A stretch of DNA of 20,493 nt. Origin: an uncultured Clostridia bacterium. GTDB lineage: Bacteria > Bacillota > Clostridia > Oscillospirales > Acutalibacteraceae. This document shows positions 1 through 7,237 of the stretch, piece by piece. The position numbers and the translations under genes are program-made. The stretch spans positions 1 to 20,493 of the forward strand of contig CALBKQ010000036.1 of assembly GCA_937895645.1 (NCBI GenBank). Reading direction: 5' to 3'. Positions within the stretch are counted from its first letter, which is position 1; the number at the start of each line of letters is the position of its first letter. The notes beneath the pieces were generated by a model, which did no database searches, had not been told where the DNA came from, and worked only from the letters and a program-made list of their open reading frames with translations.

Positions 1-2001
1 TTGCTTGCCGTCTGCAATGCATTTGAATACTGCACGCAATGCAACCTCTGTCTTACCAAAGCCGACATCACCGCAAAGAAGTCGGTCCATCGGGTAGGGC
101 TTTTCCATATCATTTTTGATTTCGTCAATACTGCGTAACTGGTCGCCTGTTTCTTCAAACTCAAATTTTCGTTCAAAGTCTGCCTGCATATCAATATCAG
201 GGGAAAATGCAAAACCCTCAGTGTGCATTCTTTCAGAATAAAGTTTAATAAGCTGGTCTGCCATATCTTTTACAGCAGAGCGCACTTTGCTTTTTGATTT
301 TTCCCAGTCCGTACCGCCAAGACGGTTAAGTTTTAAGGCTTTTCCGTCATCTTCGTGAGGACCAATATATTTTGAAACCAAATCAAGTTGAGTGACAGGT
401 ACATAAAGTACATCACTTTTCGCGTACTTGATTTTTATATAGTCTTTAATTATTTTGTTTGCTTCAAGTTGTGTAATACCGTCAAAAATGCCTATACCGT
501 GAATTGAGTGAACAATATAGTCACCTTTGCGTAATTCGTCAAGGGAATGTATGGTATCTTTTGCCTTAAAGCCCGAATTTCTGCGACGAGTTTTTGACTG
601 ATGCACTTTTGAATATGTGAACACGTAAAACTTGTCACGAGGGTATGAGAATCCCGATGTAAGCGAGCCAGGGAGTACTGATACTGCACCTTTAGGAAAA
701 TCTGCAGGGATTACAGGAAAATAAACAGATACAATATTTTCGTCATTAAGTGTTTCACTGAGATTTTTTGCACTCTTTTCAGTACCTGCAAATACAACAA
801 CGCGAGTGTCTTTCTTTAGTATTGGCTCAATATCCTCTATAATCACATCAAGTTTGCCATTCCAGATAGGCAGTGTGCCACCATTGAATGTGGTAAGTGA
901 TTTAACGGGAGTGTCAAAACTGCCACGGGCAAAGTTGTCAATATAAGTAGCACCCAAATCGGTGTACTTTTCCACAAGTTCATTAAATGTTAGGGCGAAC
1001 TTGTCAAGCCCCTTGCAAAGAATACCGTCTTCAACACACATTTTAATATCTTCAAGTAAAAGTTTTTGTGAAGATGCAATTTTTTCTTTAATTCCACCTG
1101 TCTCAAAAGCAAACAATAAATAGTTATGTGCATAATCAAAAATTGTAGCAGGGGAGTAAACAAGTGGCAAATATTTGTCGGCAGAGCCTGGCTTTAATCC
1201 GTCACGAAGCCTGTCAATATCTGCGTAAAGTTTTTCGCGGATTATATCTGTTTTTTTACCGCGGATTGACGAAGCAAGTTTCTCAATTTTTTCAATTAAA
1301 ACTTGTGGTTCGTCAATTATGATTTCTTTTGACGGTGCAATTAAGATTTCATCAATGTTCATTGTTCTTCTTTGACTTTGCACATCAAAACGACACATAG
1401 TGTCAACTGTGTCACCCCAAAGTTCAATACGCACAGGCTCGTCATCATCAGGTGAGAAAAAGTCCACAATACCACCACGACAGGAAAACTGACCAACACC
1501 CTCAACTGCGTCAACACGAGTGTAACCTGCACAGTTAAGAGAAACTAAAATGTTCTGGAGTGTTGTTTCTTCACCTTTTTTTAGAAGAACTGATTTTTGT
1601 CTTAATGTTTCGGGCGGAATAGTGTATGAAGTGACTGCCTCACCACTTGCCACTACAACATCACATTTACCGTCAAGCATTCTGCGTAACACTTTAATAC
1701 GCTTTTGTTCATATTCATAACTCTGGCTATCATTTGAATAGAATGAAAAACTACGGGCAGGGTAATGGAGTGCTGAAACACCAAGGGCTGTCAAATCTTC
1801 ACAAGTTTTTACTGCAGTAGCATCATCAGGCACGACAATAAGGGCCTTTTTTTCAAGACCCCCCACTAGAGCAGAAATAATATGTGATTTTTGTACAGGT
1901 ATTAACCCTAAAACACCTTGCGGAAGAAAACCTTTTTTAATACTGTTTTCAATACCTGTATATTCTGCTGATTGTTTAATTGCCTCGGTAAATGCTGACA
2001 T
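1..2001 (-). CDS. mfd: Transcription-repair coupling factor Mfd, N-terminal 667 residues (partial)
   Basis: ATP-dependent translocase that pushes stalled RNA polymerase off damaged DNA and recruits UvrA. The frame is open from the ATG at 2001 to the left edge with no stop. The first ~340 residues fit the UvrB-like module. Around residues 490-550 lies the CarD-like RNA-polymerase-interaction domain (KGDYIVHSIHGIGIF). The helicase domain begins near residue 600, and Walker A GDVGFGKTE is at residues 644-652, preceded by the typical LRSIDEIKNDM and MDRLLC segments. The rest of the translocase (normally about 1150 residues in all) lies outside the window. An SD-like AGAGG precedes the start, 18 bases after pth, so it is the third gene of a glmU-pth-mfd operon. 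B. subtilis has fin between pth and mfd; it is absent here. Confidence 0.97.
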   Translation of the reverse strand, partial: MSAFTEAIKQSAEYTGIENSIKKGFLPQGVLGLIPVQKSHIISALVGGLEKKALIVVPDDATAVKTCEDLTALGVSALHYPARSFSFYSNDSQSYEYEQKRIKVLRRMLDGKCDVVVASGEAVTSYTIPPETLRQKSVLLKKGEETTLQNILVSLNCAGYTRVDAVEGVGQFSCRGGIVDFFSPDDDEPVRIELWGDTVDTMCRFDVQSQRRTMNIDEILIAPSKEIIIDEPQVLIEKIEKLASSIRGKKTDIIREKLYADIDRLRDGLKPGSADKYLPLVYSPATIFDYAHNYLLFAFETGGIKEKIASSQKLLLEDIKMCVEDGILCKGLDKFALTFNELVEKYTDLGATYIDNFARGSFDTPVKSLTTFNGGTLPIWNGKLDVIIEDIEPILKKDTRVVVFAGTEKSAKNLSETLNDENIVSVYFPVIPADFPKGAVSVLPGSLTSGFSYPRDKFYVFTYSKVHQSKTRRRNSGFKAKDTIHSLDELRKGDYIVHSIHGIGIFDGITQLEANKIIKDYIKIKYAKSDVLYVPVTQLDLVSKYIGPHEDDGKALKLNRLGGTDWEKSKSKVRSAVKDMADQLIKLYSERMHTEGFAFSPDIDMQADFERKFEFEETGDQLRSIDEIKNDMEKPYPMDRLLCGDVGFGKTEVALRAVFKCIADGKQ

Positions 2002-2019
2002 AATTAATTACCTCTGTAA

Positions 2020-2631
2020 TTAACTGTTATATAAGTTCATTGCCTTGTCAATTTGGTTATCAAGCAAAAGTTCAATAGCTTTACAAGCATTTTCTAACGC
2101 TGGTTCAAGTATCTTTTGCTCGTCTTTTTTGAACTCAGAAAGCACCCAATCAGCCATATCATAATCGGGGTGTGGCTTTTTACCAACACCGATTTTAACT
2201 CTTGGGAAATTGTCGCTATTCATATGATAAATAATACTGCGAAGACCTTTTTGGCCACCGTCACTGCCTTTTCTCTTGATTCGCATTTTTCCAATGTCAA
2301 GAGATGTGTCATCACTAATAACAATAATTCTTTCAGGTGGAATTTTATAAAACGATGCACACTCTCTTACTGCCTCACCGCTGTTGTTCATATAAGTCTG
2401 CGGTTTCATAACAATACATCTGTGACCGTTGATTGTAGTATCTGCAATAAGGGATTTGAATTTTAACTTGTCAACCCTGAAATTAAGTTTTTGAGAAAGC
2501 ATATCTATGCACAAAAATCCCGAATTATGTCGGGTGAGGGTGTACTTTCTGTCAGGATTTCCAAGCCCCACCACCATAAATTCAGGTGTGCCCACAGATA
2601 CATAAGTCTTCTTTCTGAATCTGTCGAACAT
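2020..2631 (-). CDS. pth: Peptidyl-tRNA hydrolase (Pth), 203 aa
   Basis: Cleaves peptidyl-tRNA released from stalled ribosomes so that the tRNA is recycled. Family motifs are in order: VVGLGNP (residues 20-26), TRHNSGF with the catalytic His35, KPQTYMNNSG (substrate-binding Asn82) and ISDDTSLD with the Asp107 that pairs with the histidine. Oddity: the usual GGHNG loop reads GGQKG (residues 125-129), so the substrate-contacting Asn114 of the E. coli enzyme is replaced by Lys128. There is an N-terminal extension of about 18 residues; an internal Met19 just before VVGLGNP is a possible alternative start, but the ATG at 2631 has an AAGGAAA site at reasonable distance. It follows glmU by 19 bases and precedes mfd by 18, the same order as gcaD, pth and mfd in B. 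subtilis. Confidence 0.95.
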   Translation of the reverse strand: MFDRFRKKTYVSVGTPEFMVVGLGNPDRKYTLTRHNSGFLCIDMLSQKLNFRVDKLKFKSLIADTTINGHRCIVMKPQTYMNNSGEAVRECASFYKIPPERIIVISDDTSLDIGKMRIKRKGSDGGQKGLRSIIYHMNSDNFPRVKIGVGKKPHPDYDMADWVLSEFKKDEQKILEPALENACKAIELLLDNQIDKAMNLYNS

Positions 2632-2650
2632 ATTTTAGTTTCCTTTTTAT

Positions 2651-4033
2651 TTATTTAAGTTTCCAGTCAATTTTGTTGACCTGTCTTGCTCTTGCAATAC
2701 CAAGTGCGTCAGCAGGAACATCTTCTGTAATTGTTGAACCTGCAGCGGTGTAAGCACCTTCGCCAACCTTAACAGGAGCAACAAGGTTTGTGTTACAACC
2801 AATAAATGCGTCGTCACCGATAGTTGTACGGTATTTTGCTTTGCCTGTGTAGTTTACAGTAACTGTACCACAACCAAAGTTTACTCGTTTACCAACGTCA
2901 GAGTCACCAACATAAGTAAGGTGAGAAACTTTAGTGCCAGCATCAATATTTGAGTTTTTAACCTCAACAAAGTTACCAAGGTGTACTTTTTCACCAATAA
3001 CCGAATTTGGTCTTATATGCACAAACGGACCAATGTCAGCGTTTTCAAGAACTCTTGACTGATAGCACTGAACATTGTTAAGTTTAGCACCATCTTCAAT
3101 AATACTGTTACTGATAATTGAGTTAGGGCCAATTACGCAACCTTTACCGATTTTTGTATTACCTTGGATAATAGTGTTAGGTAAAATTTGTGTATCTGCA
3201 CCAATTTCAACGCCTGGCTCAATTATAACGCCATCTGCAAATGGAATATCAACACCGTTTGCAAGGTGATATTCAATCTGTTGCATTTTACCGTGCTGAT
3301 TAAGTTCCATAAGTTGAAGTCTTGAGTTAGCACCAAGAATAATATCAGAACTTGGGGCAAAATAAGTGTCAGTCTTTAGTCCGTCTTCAATAAACATTGA
3401 AACAAGGTCAACAAGGTTATAATGACCATTTTGTCTTGGTTGCAACTTGTTAAGACCTGCAAGTAATTTCTCGGCATTTATCCAGAATGTGCCTGAAGAA
3501 ATCTCATTTATACGCTTAATAACGCTGTCAGCGTCCTGTTCTTCAATAATTCCCATAAACTGACGGGCAGGGTTTCTTACGATTCTGCCATAACCAAAAG
3601 GCTTGTCAAGAATTGCAGTAACAACTGTAAGGTCATTGCCTGCGTTTATATGATGTGCATAAGATGAGCAGATTGTATTAGCATCCATAAACGGAGTATC
3701 ACCGTTAAGAATAAGCACATTTCCGTGATGTTCCGCGCAAGAACGGATAAAACGTTCAGCCTGCATAACAGCGTGGGCAGTACCAAGTGGTTTTTCTTGC
3801 TCAACGGCAGAAATAAAGCTGCCCGGATGCTCTTTCATAAGATACTCTTTAATAGTTGTATCATTATCAGGCACAACTGCAATAATGTGAAGAAGTTTTG
3901 CAGCAACAGCAGCGTCAGTAACTCTGCCAATCATAGGTTTGCCCATAACTGATGCCATAACCCGTGGCGTTGTAGAATTAGGGTTGATTGTTGTTCCGCC
4001 TGCCATAATAATTGCAATATCAAAGTTTGTCAT
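2651..4033 (-). CDS. glmU: GlmU-type N-acetyltransferase/uridyltransferase, 460 aa, with divergent uridyltransferase loop
   Basis: GlmU acetylates glucosamine-1-P and then makes UDP-GlcNAc, the peptidoglycan precursor. Length and two-domain layout are normal. The C-terminal left-handed beta-helix is well conserved: HIRPNS, GNFVEVKNS, SHLTYVGD, NFGCGTVTVNY, KYRTTIGDD and NTNLVAPV carry the acetyltransferase residues. The N-terminal nucleotidyltransferase domain keeps the metal Asp112 in NGDTP, GYGRIV and the GANSRLQL segment. Its signature loop, normally LAAGxGTRM then PKVLH, reads IIMAGGTTINPNS then PRVMA (residues 8-28), so the catalytic Arg is gone and the Lys is Arg24. EKPLGTAHA replaces EQLGTAHA, and SSGTF replaces NTGTY. 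Acetyltransferase activity is likely; uridyltransferase activity is uncertain. The start has a strong AGGAGG site at 4043-4048. First gene of glmU-pth-mfd. Confidence 0.9.
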   Translation of the reverse strand: MTNFDIAIIMAGGTTINPNSTTPRVMASVMGKPMIGRVTDAAVAAKLLHIIAVVPDNDTTIKEYLMKEHPGSFISAVEQEKPLGTAHAVMQAERFIRSCAEHHGNVLILNGDTPFMDANTICSSYAHHINAGNDLTVVTAILDKPFGYGRIVRNPARQFMGIIEEQDADSVIKRINEISSGTFWINAEKLLAGLNKLQPRQNGHYNLVDLVSMFIEDGLKTDTYFAPSSDIILGANSRLQLMELNQHGKMQQIEYHLANGVDIPFADGVIIEPGVEIGADTQILPNTIIQGNTKIGKGCVIGPNSIISNSIIEDGAKLNNVQCYQSRVLENADIGPFVHIRPNSVIGEKVHLGNFVEVKNSNIDAGTKVSHLTYVGDSDVGKRVNFGCGTVTVNYTGKAKYRTTIGDDAFIGCNTNLVAPVKVGEGAYTAAGSTITEDVPADALGIARARQVNKIDWKLK

Positions 4034-4068
4034 TTTACCTGCCTCCTTTAGCGTTGTTTTTCAAGTAA

Positions 4069-4097
4069 ATTTTACCATAAATCCATAGAGTTTTCAA
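4069..4097 (-). promoter_or_regulatory. Sigma-A-type extended -10 promoter for glmU-pth-mfd
   Basis: Read leftward: TTGAAA (4092-4097), a 17-base spacer, and TAAAAT (4069-4074) preceded by TGG, an extended -10. It lies about 35 bases upstream of the glmU start and its AGGAGG site. Called from consensus and spacing only. Confidence 0.75.
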
Positions 4098-4105
4098 TAG
4101 TTTAT

Positions 4106-4134
4106 TTGACAAAGTAATACTTAAATGATATATT
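4106..4134 (+). promoter_or_regulatory. Sigma-A-type extended -10 promoter for the glycosyltransferase gene
   Basis: Perfect TTGACA (4106-4111), a 17-base spacer, and TATATT (4129-4134) preceded by TGA. It lies 31 bases upstream of the GTG start at 4166. Its -35 box is only 8 bases from the -35 box of the opposing glmU promoter, so the two transcription units diverge from a shared control region. Confidence 0.8.
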
Positions 4135-4165
4135 TATAATAATAAATATTACGGGGGAAAAGTAC

Positions 4166-5083
4166 GTGCTTTCTGTAATTATTCCATCTTATAACGAAGA
4201 ACTTAATATCGGTAATACTGCAAAAGTATTATCTGCATTATTTAGTGAAAATAATATAGAAACTGAACTTATTTTTGTTGATGACGGTTCAAAAGACAAA
4301 ACTTATGAACGGATTTGCCAATGTGCCGAAAAATATGAAAATGTAAAAGGAATAAGTTTTAGTCGTAATTTTGGTAAAGAAGCAGCTATTTATGCAGGTC
4401 TTGAAGAAGCAAAAGGTGACTGCGCAGTAATTCTTGATTGCGATTTGCAATTTCCTCCAGAAAAAGCAGTTGAAATGTATAGACTCTGGGAACAGGGTTA
4501 TGAAGTTATTGAAGGCATTAAAGTCGACCGTGGCGGTGAAAGTCTTTTCTATAAACTCTTTGCAAAAAGCTTTTATAAGATTATCAGTAATTTTGTGGGC
4601 GTTGATATGCAGTCAACATCTGATTTCAAACTTGTTGACAGAAAGGTAATTGATGCACTTCTTTCACTTCCTGAAAGAAACACATTTTTCCGGGCACTCT
4701 CATTCTGGTCAGGCTTCAAGTCAACAGAAGTTGAGTTCAAGGTGCAAGAGCGTCAGAATGGTACTTCAAAATGGAGTTTTCGTAAACTTGTTAAATACGC
4801 AATTTCAAACATAACATCATTCACAACGGCACCATTGCAGATTATAACGGGACTTGGTTGTGTGCTTTTAGTGTTTATGTTTGGCATGGCAGGGCAGACC
4901 CTTATTAGATTTATGCTTGGCCAGTCAGCAGAAGGCTTTACAACGGTAATTTTGCTGTTACTTTTAATTGGTGGCAGTATTATGATGGCACTTGGCATTA
5001 TCGGTTATTATATTGCCCGAATTTATGAAGAAGTCAAAGGTAGACCAAGATATATTGTGTCAAAGAAAACTGATGATAAATAA
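4166..5083 (+). CDS. Polyprenyl-phosphate-type family 2 glycosyltransferase, 305 aa, two C-terminal membrane helices
   Basis: GT-A fold GT2 enzyme of the DPM1/GtrB-like group, which moves a sugar from a nucleotide donor to a lipid (polyprenyl phosphate) carrier at the inner face of the membrane. Visible motifs: SVIIPSYNEELNI at the N-terminus, VDDGSKDKT, FSRNFGKEAA, the metal-binding DCDLQ (Asp91, Asp93) and ERQNGTSKW before the membrane part. Two hydrophobic helices, about residues 223-245 and 258-283, are followed by a basic tail. The start is a GTG with GGGGGAAA at 4153-4160. The gene stands alone, with its own promoter and a terminator at 5091. The sugar cannot be read from sequence; lipid-linked glucose or mannose for surface polymer decoration is the usual role of the group. 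Confidence 0.88.
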   Translation: MLSVIIPSYNEELNIGNTAKVLSALFSENNIETELIFVDDGSKDKTYERICQCAEKYENVKGISFSRNFGKEAAIYAGLEEAKGDCAVILDCDLQFPPEKAVEMYRLWEQGYEVIEGIKVDRGGESLFYKLFAKSFYKIISNFVGVDMQSTSDFKLVDRKVIDALLSLPERNTFFRALSFWSGFKSTEVEFKVQERQNGTSKWSFRKLVKYAISNITSFTTAPLQIITGLGCVLLVFMFGMAGQTLIRFMLGQSAEGFTTVILLLLLIGGSIMMALGIIGYYIARIYEEVKGRPRYIVSKKTDDK

Positions 5084-5090
5084 TAAGAAA

Positions 5091-5116
5091 AAGTGGTGTG
5101 TAAACACCACTTTTTT
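5091..5116 (+). terminator. Rho-independent terminator after the glycosyltransferase gene
   Basis: A 9-bp perfect stem (5091-5099 with 5104-5112) closes on a GTAA tetraloop and runs into six T residues at 5111-5116. It starts 7 bases after the stop codon. A residues before the stem make it terminator-like on the other strand as well, though no leftward gene precedes it. Confidence 0.9.
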
Positions 5117-5129
5117 ATTGCCCAAACCC

Positions 5130-5158
5130 TTGAAATATAGCCAAGTTAATGATATAAT
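5130..5158 (+). promoter_or_regulatory. Sigma-A-type extended -10 promoter for the recJ-rel run
   Basis: TTGAAA (5130-5135), a 17-base spacer, and perfect TATAAT (5153-5158) preceded by TGA. It lies 39 bases before the recJ ATG, whose AAGGGGG site is at 5183-5189. It is the only strong promoter I could see in front of the long rightward gene run. Confidence 0.85.
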
Positions 5159-5197
5159 ATTAATTTAGAAAAATGTTGCTTGAAGGGGGTATAGACT

Positions 5198-7234
5198 ATG
5201 AGCCGAAAAAAGTGGATAACTGCACATATTGATAAAGAAATAGCAGCACAAGTGGCTGAAAATCATAGCCTTGACCCTTTTACTGCCTTAATTGTAGTTT
5301 CCCGTGGAATTACCGAGTATGAAGATGTTGAAGAGTTTTTTGAAACCGATTTCAGTTTTTGTGACCCATACTTGATAGTCGATATGGAAAAGTGTGTTGA
5401 CAGAATAAACCTTGCCCTTGAAAAAGGCGAGCGTATCTGCGTTTTCGGTGACTATGATGCTGACGGTGTTACTGCAACAGCACTTATGTACTCATACCTT
5501 TCAAATAAGGGTGCTGACGTAATGTATTACATTCCTGACCGAGTAACTGAAGGCTACGGAATGAACTGCTCTGCAATCGATAAATTAAATGAACAAGGCG
5601 TTAAACTTATTGTTACCGTTGATAACGGTATCTCTGCAATAGAAGAAATCGACTATGCAAATAGCCTTGGCATAGAAATCGTTGTAACTGACCACCATCA
5701 AGTAGGTGAAACTTTGCCGAATGCAGTTGCAGTTATTGACCCACACCGTGAAGATTGTAATGTTCATTTTAAGGAATGGGCTGGTGTTGGTGTTGCATTC
5801 AAAGTTGTTTGTTCGTTAGAAAAAGGCGATTATTCTGAAATCTTAAGCCAGTATGCTGATATTATTGCAGTGGGTACGGTTGCTGATGTGGTAGATTTGA
5901 AAGATGAAAACCGTGCAATCGTAAAATATGGTGTTGCAAAAATTAACAGTAATCCTTGTAATGGTATCAATGCACTTCGTCAGGTGGCAGGTGTAGGTGA
6001 AAGAGCTCTTAATGCAGTAGGTGTTACTTATTCTTTAGCCCCTCGTATTAACGCGGCAGGCAGAATGGAGTCTGCAACAACAGCACTTAAACTTTTACTT
6101 TGTGATAATCTTGTTGATGCACTTGACATTGCTGAAAAAGTTGACTTATGCAACCGTGAACGTCATACATCAGAAAACGAGATTATGGAAGCGGCAATAA
6201 AACATATTGAGTCAAACCAGAAACTCAAATACTCAAAAGTTATTGTTGTGTGTGGCGAACATTGGCACCATGGTGTAATCGGTATTGTAGCAGCCCGAAT
6301 TACCGAAAAATACGGTAAGCCATCAATAGTAATCACATTTGACGGTGATGAGGGCACAGGCTCGGCACGAAGTATTGACTCGTTTTCGGTTTATGATGCT
6401 ATTAAATATGCAAGTGAATATTTAACCCATTTTGGTGGTCATACTATGGCAGCCGGGTTAGGTATAAAGCGTGAAAATGTAACTGCATTTTTTGATAAAA
6501 TCAATGAATATGCTAATACAATTCCCGACGCAGTGCCAACGCTGACACTTGATTGCAAATTAAACCCTGCATATATAAACGCATCACTTGTTGAGTCTTT
6601 AGAAAATCTTGAACCATACGGTGCAGGCAATCCACAACCACTTTTTGGTATTTTTGGCGTACGACTTTCTCAGATAAGACCTGTTGGTGAGGGTAACCGC
6701 CATTTGCGTTTAGGCTTTAATAAAGGCAATACACAGTTCAGTGCTATGAAATTTTCAACAACTCTTGAGGAGTTTCCTTTCCGTGAAGGTGATATTGTTG
6801 ACTTGGCAGTAAGAATTGAAAAAAATGAATACAAAGGCGAAGTAAAAGCGTCAGTTCAAATAAGAGATATGAGATTTTCAAATGTAGATGAGGATAAACT
6901 TTTCAAATCTCAATCACTTTATGAAAAATATAAGCGTGGCGAAGCACTTACAAGTCACGAGGCAAGATTTTTAACACCATCAAGGGAATTTTTGCTTGGT
7001 GCGTTCAATATAATTAAGTCATATATGACTTGGGAATTTGATATTGAAACTTTACTTGTACGCGCTTCTTGTCCTGTTGAGCGTTATTGCACAATGGCAG
7101 TGTCAATAGATATTCTTTGTGAATTAGGACTTATCAAGCGTGAAAACGGTAAAATTCTATTTGACGGTAATGGTAAAAAAGCGGATTTATCACAGTCAGA
7201 AATTCTTAAAAATTTAAGCAATAGGGGGGAGTGA
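5198..7234 (+). CDS. recJ: Single-stranded-DNA-specific exonuclease RecJ, 678 aa
   Basis: 5'-3' single-strand exonuclease of the DHH family, acting in RecF-pathway recombination, base excision and mismatch repair. Catalytic motifs are intact: DYDADG (residues 85-90), VDNG (near 142), TDHH (Asp165-His166-His167) and DPHRED. The DHHA1 motif GGHTMAAG is near residue 412. An OB-fold region (about 450-560) and a C-terminal extension of roughly 100 residues follow; firmicute RecJ proteins are usually longer than the 577-residue E. coli protein. The next gene starts three bases after its TGA, and that gene's SD sequence lies within the last recJ codons, implying translational coupling. In B. subtilis apt sits between recJ and relA; it is missing here. 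Confidence 0.95.
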   Translation: MSRKKWITAHIDKEIAAQVAENHSLDPFTALIVVSRGITEYEDVEEFFETDFSFCDPYLIVDMEKCVDRINLALEKGERICVFGDYDADGVTATALMYSYLSNKGADVMYYIPDRVTEGYGMNCSAIDKLNEQGVKLIVTVDNGISAIEEIDYANSLGIEIVVTDHHQVGETLPNAVAVIDPHREDCNVHFKEWAGVGVAFKVVCSLEKGDYSEILSQYADIIAVGTVADVVDLKDENRAIVKYGVAKINSNPCNGINALRQVAGVGERALNAVGVTYSLAPRINAAGRMESATTALKLLLCDNLVDALDIAEKVDLCNRERHTSENEIMEAAIKHIESNQKLKYSKVIVVCGEHWHHGVIGIVAARITEKYGKPSIVITFDGDEGTGSARSIDSFSVYDAIKYASEYLTHFGGHTMAAGLGIKRENVTAFFDKINEYANTIPDAVPTLTLDCKLNPAYINASLVESLENLEPYGAGNPQPLFGIFGVRLSQIRPVGEGNRHLRLGFNKGNTQFSAMKFSTTLEEFPFREGDIVDLAVRIEKNEYKGEVKASVQIRDMRFSNVDEDKLFKSQSLYEKYKRGEALTSHEARFLTPSREFLLGAFNIIKSYMTWEFDIETLLVRASCPVERYCTMAVSIDILCELGLIKRENGKILFDGNGKKADLSQSEILKNLSNRGE

Positions 7235-7237
7235 GCG

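Noticed and set aside
2116..2466. 116-codon open frame on the plus strand opposite pth
   Set aside because: It lies wholly inside the conserved pth gene, has no SD site and its translation shows no recognisable pattern; a shadow frame.
4134..4165. A+T-rich stretch before the glycosyltransferase as a riboswitch or leader
   Set aside because: With transcription starting near 4141 the leader is only about 25 bases, too short for a riboswitch.
5117..5197. Small regulatory RNA between the glycosyltransferase terminator and recJ
   Set aside because: The promoter here points directly into recJ and there is no second terminator.
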